From a virus, in IMG/VR virus record IMGVR_UViG_3300027719_000285, positions 1-39,962 of that record: 39,962 bases of DNA. The stretch is one strand, 5' to 3'. Below the pieces are notes generated by a model. It was not told the DNA's origin and did no database searches. It saw only the letters and a list, made by a program, of their open reading frames with translations. This document shows, in pieces, positions 39,708 to 39,962 of the stretch; position 1 is the stretch's first letter, and each line of letters begins with the position of its first letter. The position numbers and the translations under genes were made by a program.

Positions 39708-39962
39708 ATGAATGAAGCATTGATGTTTTTGCAGCAGAACGCTATGGGCATTGCCGCCGTGGTAGTGCCGGTTGTCGTCGGTGTAGTTATTGGCACCAGA
39801 AAGGTTGCCGTGGCAAACGTGTTACGAGAGTCTGGTGATGTGATGACAGCACTTGGCGCAATGGTAGAGACTACAAGTTCTGATACTGTGCGAAAAGTGT
39901 TCGCTGAAGCCTCTGATTTTCGCGATGCTCTGAGAAAGCTTTCTCTTGCTGCAGGTAAATGA
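39708..39962 (+). CDS. Small single-helix membrane protein, holin or spanin-type candidate
   Basis: An 84-residue protein with an excellent ribosome-binding site (AAGGAGGTGAT before the ATG). One membrane segment is clear (about 13-29, MGIAAVVVPVVVGVVIG), followed by a helical soluble part of about 55 residues. The position after the endolysin suits a second lysis protein such as a pinholin or type III holin. It lacks a lipobox or Cys, so it is not an o-spanin. The frame ends on the last base of the window. Confidence 0.6.
   Translation: MNEALMFLQQNAMGIAAVVVPVVVGVVIGTRKVAVANVLRESGDVMTALGAMVETTSSDTVRKVFAEASDFRDALRKLSLAAGK

Noticed and set aside
1-39962. Attachment sites attL and attR
   Set aside because: No host tRNA or tmRNA fragment and no convincing direct repeat near both ends was seen; the window starts and ends on gene boundaries, so the sites are probably outside.

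Overview
The window is most simply read as a nearly complete temperate podophage (prophage) genome of the P22 type, running from its integrase at the left edge to its lysis genes at the right edge. The virion genes follow the P22 order: small terminase, large terminase, portal, scaffold, coat, gp4-like and gp10-like tail proteins, then ejection proteins. The host looks like a Gram-negative bacterium of moderate GC. Mixed Shine-Dalgarno use and the flavour of the small accessory genes are compatible with green sulfur bacteria (Chlorobi), but nothing here proves that. No attL or attR core and no host gene was recognised, so the exact prophage ends are unknown.

Layout. 1-4.1 kb: tyrosine integrase, a C5 cytosine methyltransferase with an HNH endonuclease (a probable restriction-modification pair), a small unknown gene, and a CRISPR array of six repeats and five spacers with a leader but no cas genes. 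4.1-6.6 kb: small accessory (moron-like) genes: a secreted Ada-like Cys protein, a Cys/His plus membrane protein, two small unknowns, a duplicated convergent-terminator block, a duplicated 3' scrap of the repressor gene, and an AT-rich leftward membrane protein. 6.6-7.0 kb: leftward XRE repressor and a divergent control region with two operator-like dyads, one lying inside a rightward promoter. 7.0-12.3 kb: rightward early operon (AlpA-like excisionase/regulator, small proteins, Gp157 family, a probable recombination protein, DnaQ-type exonuclease, PD-(D/E)XK resolvase-like nuclease). 12.5-14.2 kb: replication module starting with a DUF4373 protein. 14.2-25.1 kb: packaging, head and tail genes. 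25.1-37.1 kb: one reading frame of about 4,000 residues, a polyvalent protein with lytic transglycosylase, N6-adenine methylase, SNF2-like helicase and HEISH metallopeptidase segments plus a large C-terminal region, placed where P22 has its last ejection protein. 37.2-40 kb: tail fibre, GH108 endolysin and two small membrane proteins, one on each side of the endolysin.

Least ordinary features. (1) A protein-like 126-residue gene with its own ribosome-binding site lies in the +1 frame inside the giant gene, exactly where the giant protein becomes a low-complexity linker. (2) A leader-equipped, cas-less mini CRISPR array lies inside the phage. (3) A tRNA-like element between the coat gene and the next gene pairs well in acceptor, D and T arms but has a 38-nt anticodon loop. 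(4) A motif close to TTTTCCCCGTTTGTATGAAT recurs at the heads of the replication, packaging, scaffold/coat and tail-fibre modules; in three of the four it is followed by a strongly structured leader near the start codon. This suggests a phage-specific mode of module control.

Stretches over 300 bases without a gene: 3435-4231 holds the CRISPR leader, array and terminator; 5060-5450 holds a terminator block and the repressor remnant. All family assignments come from reading motifs by eye; no database search was run.
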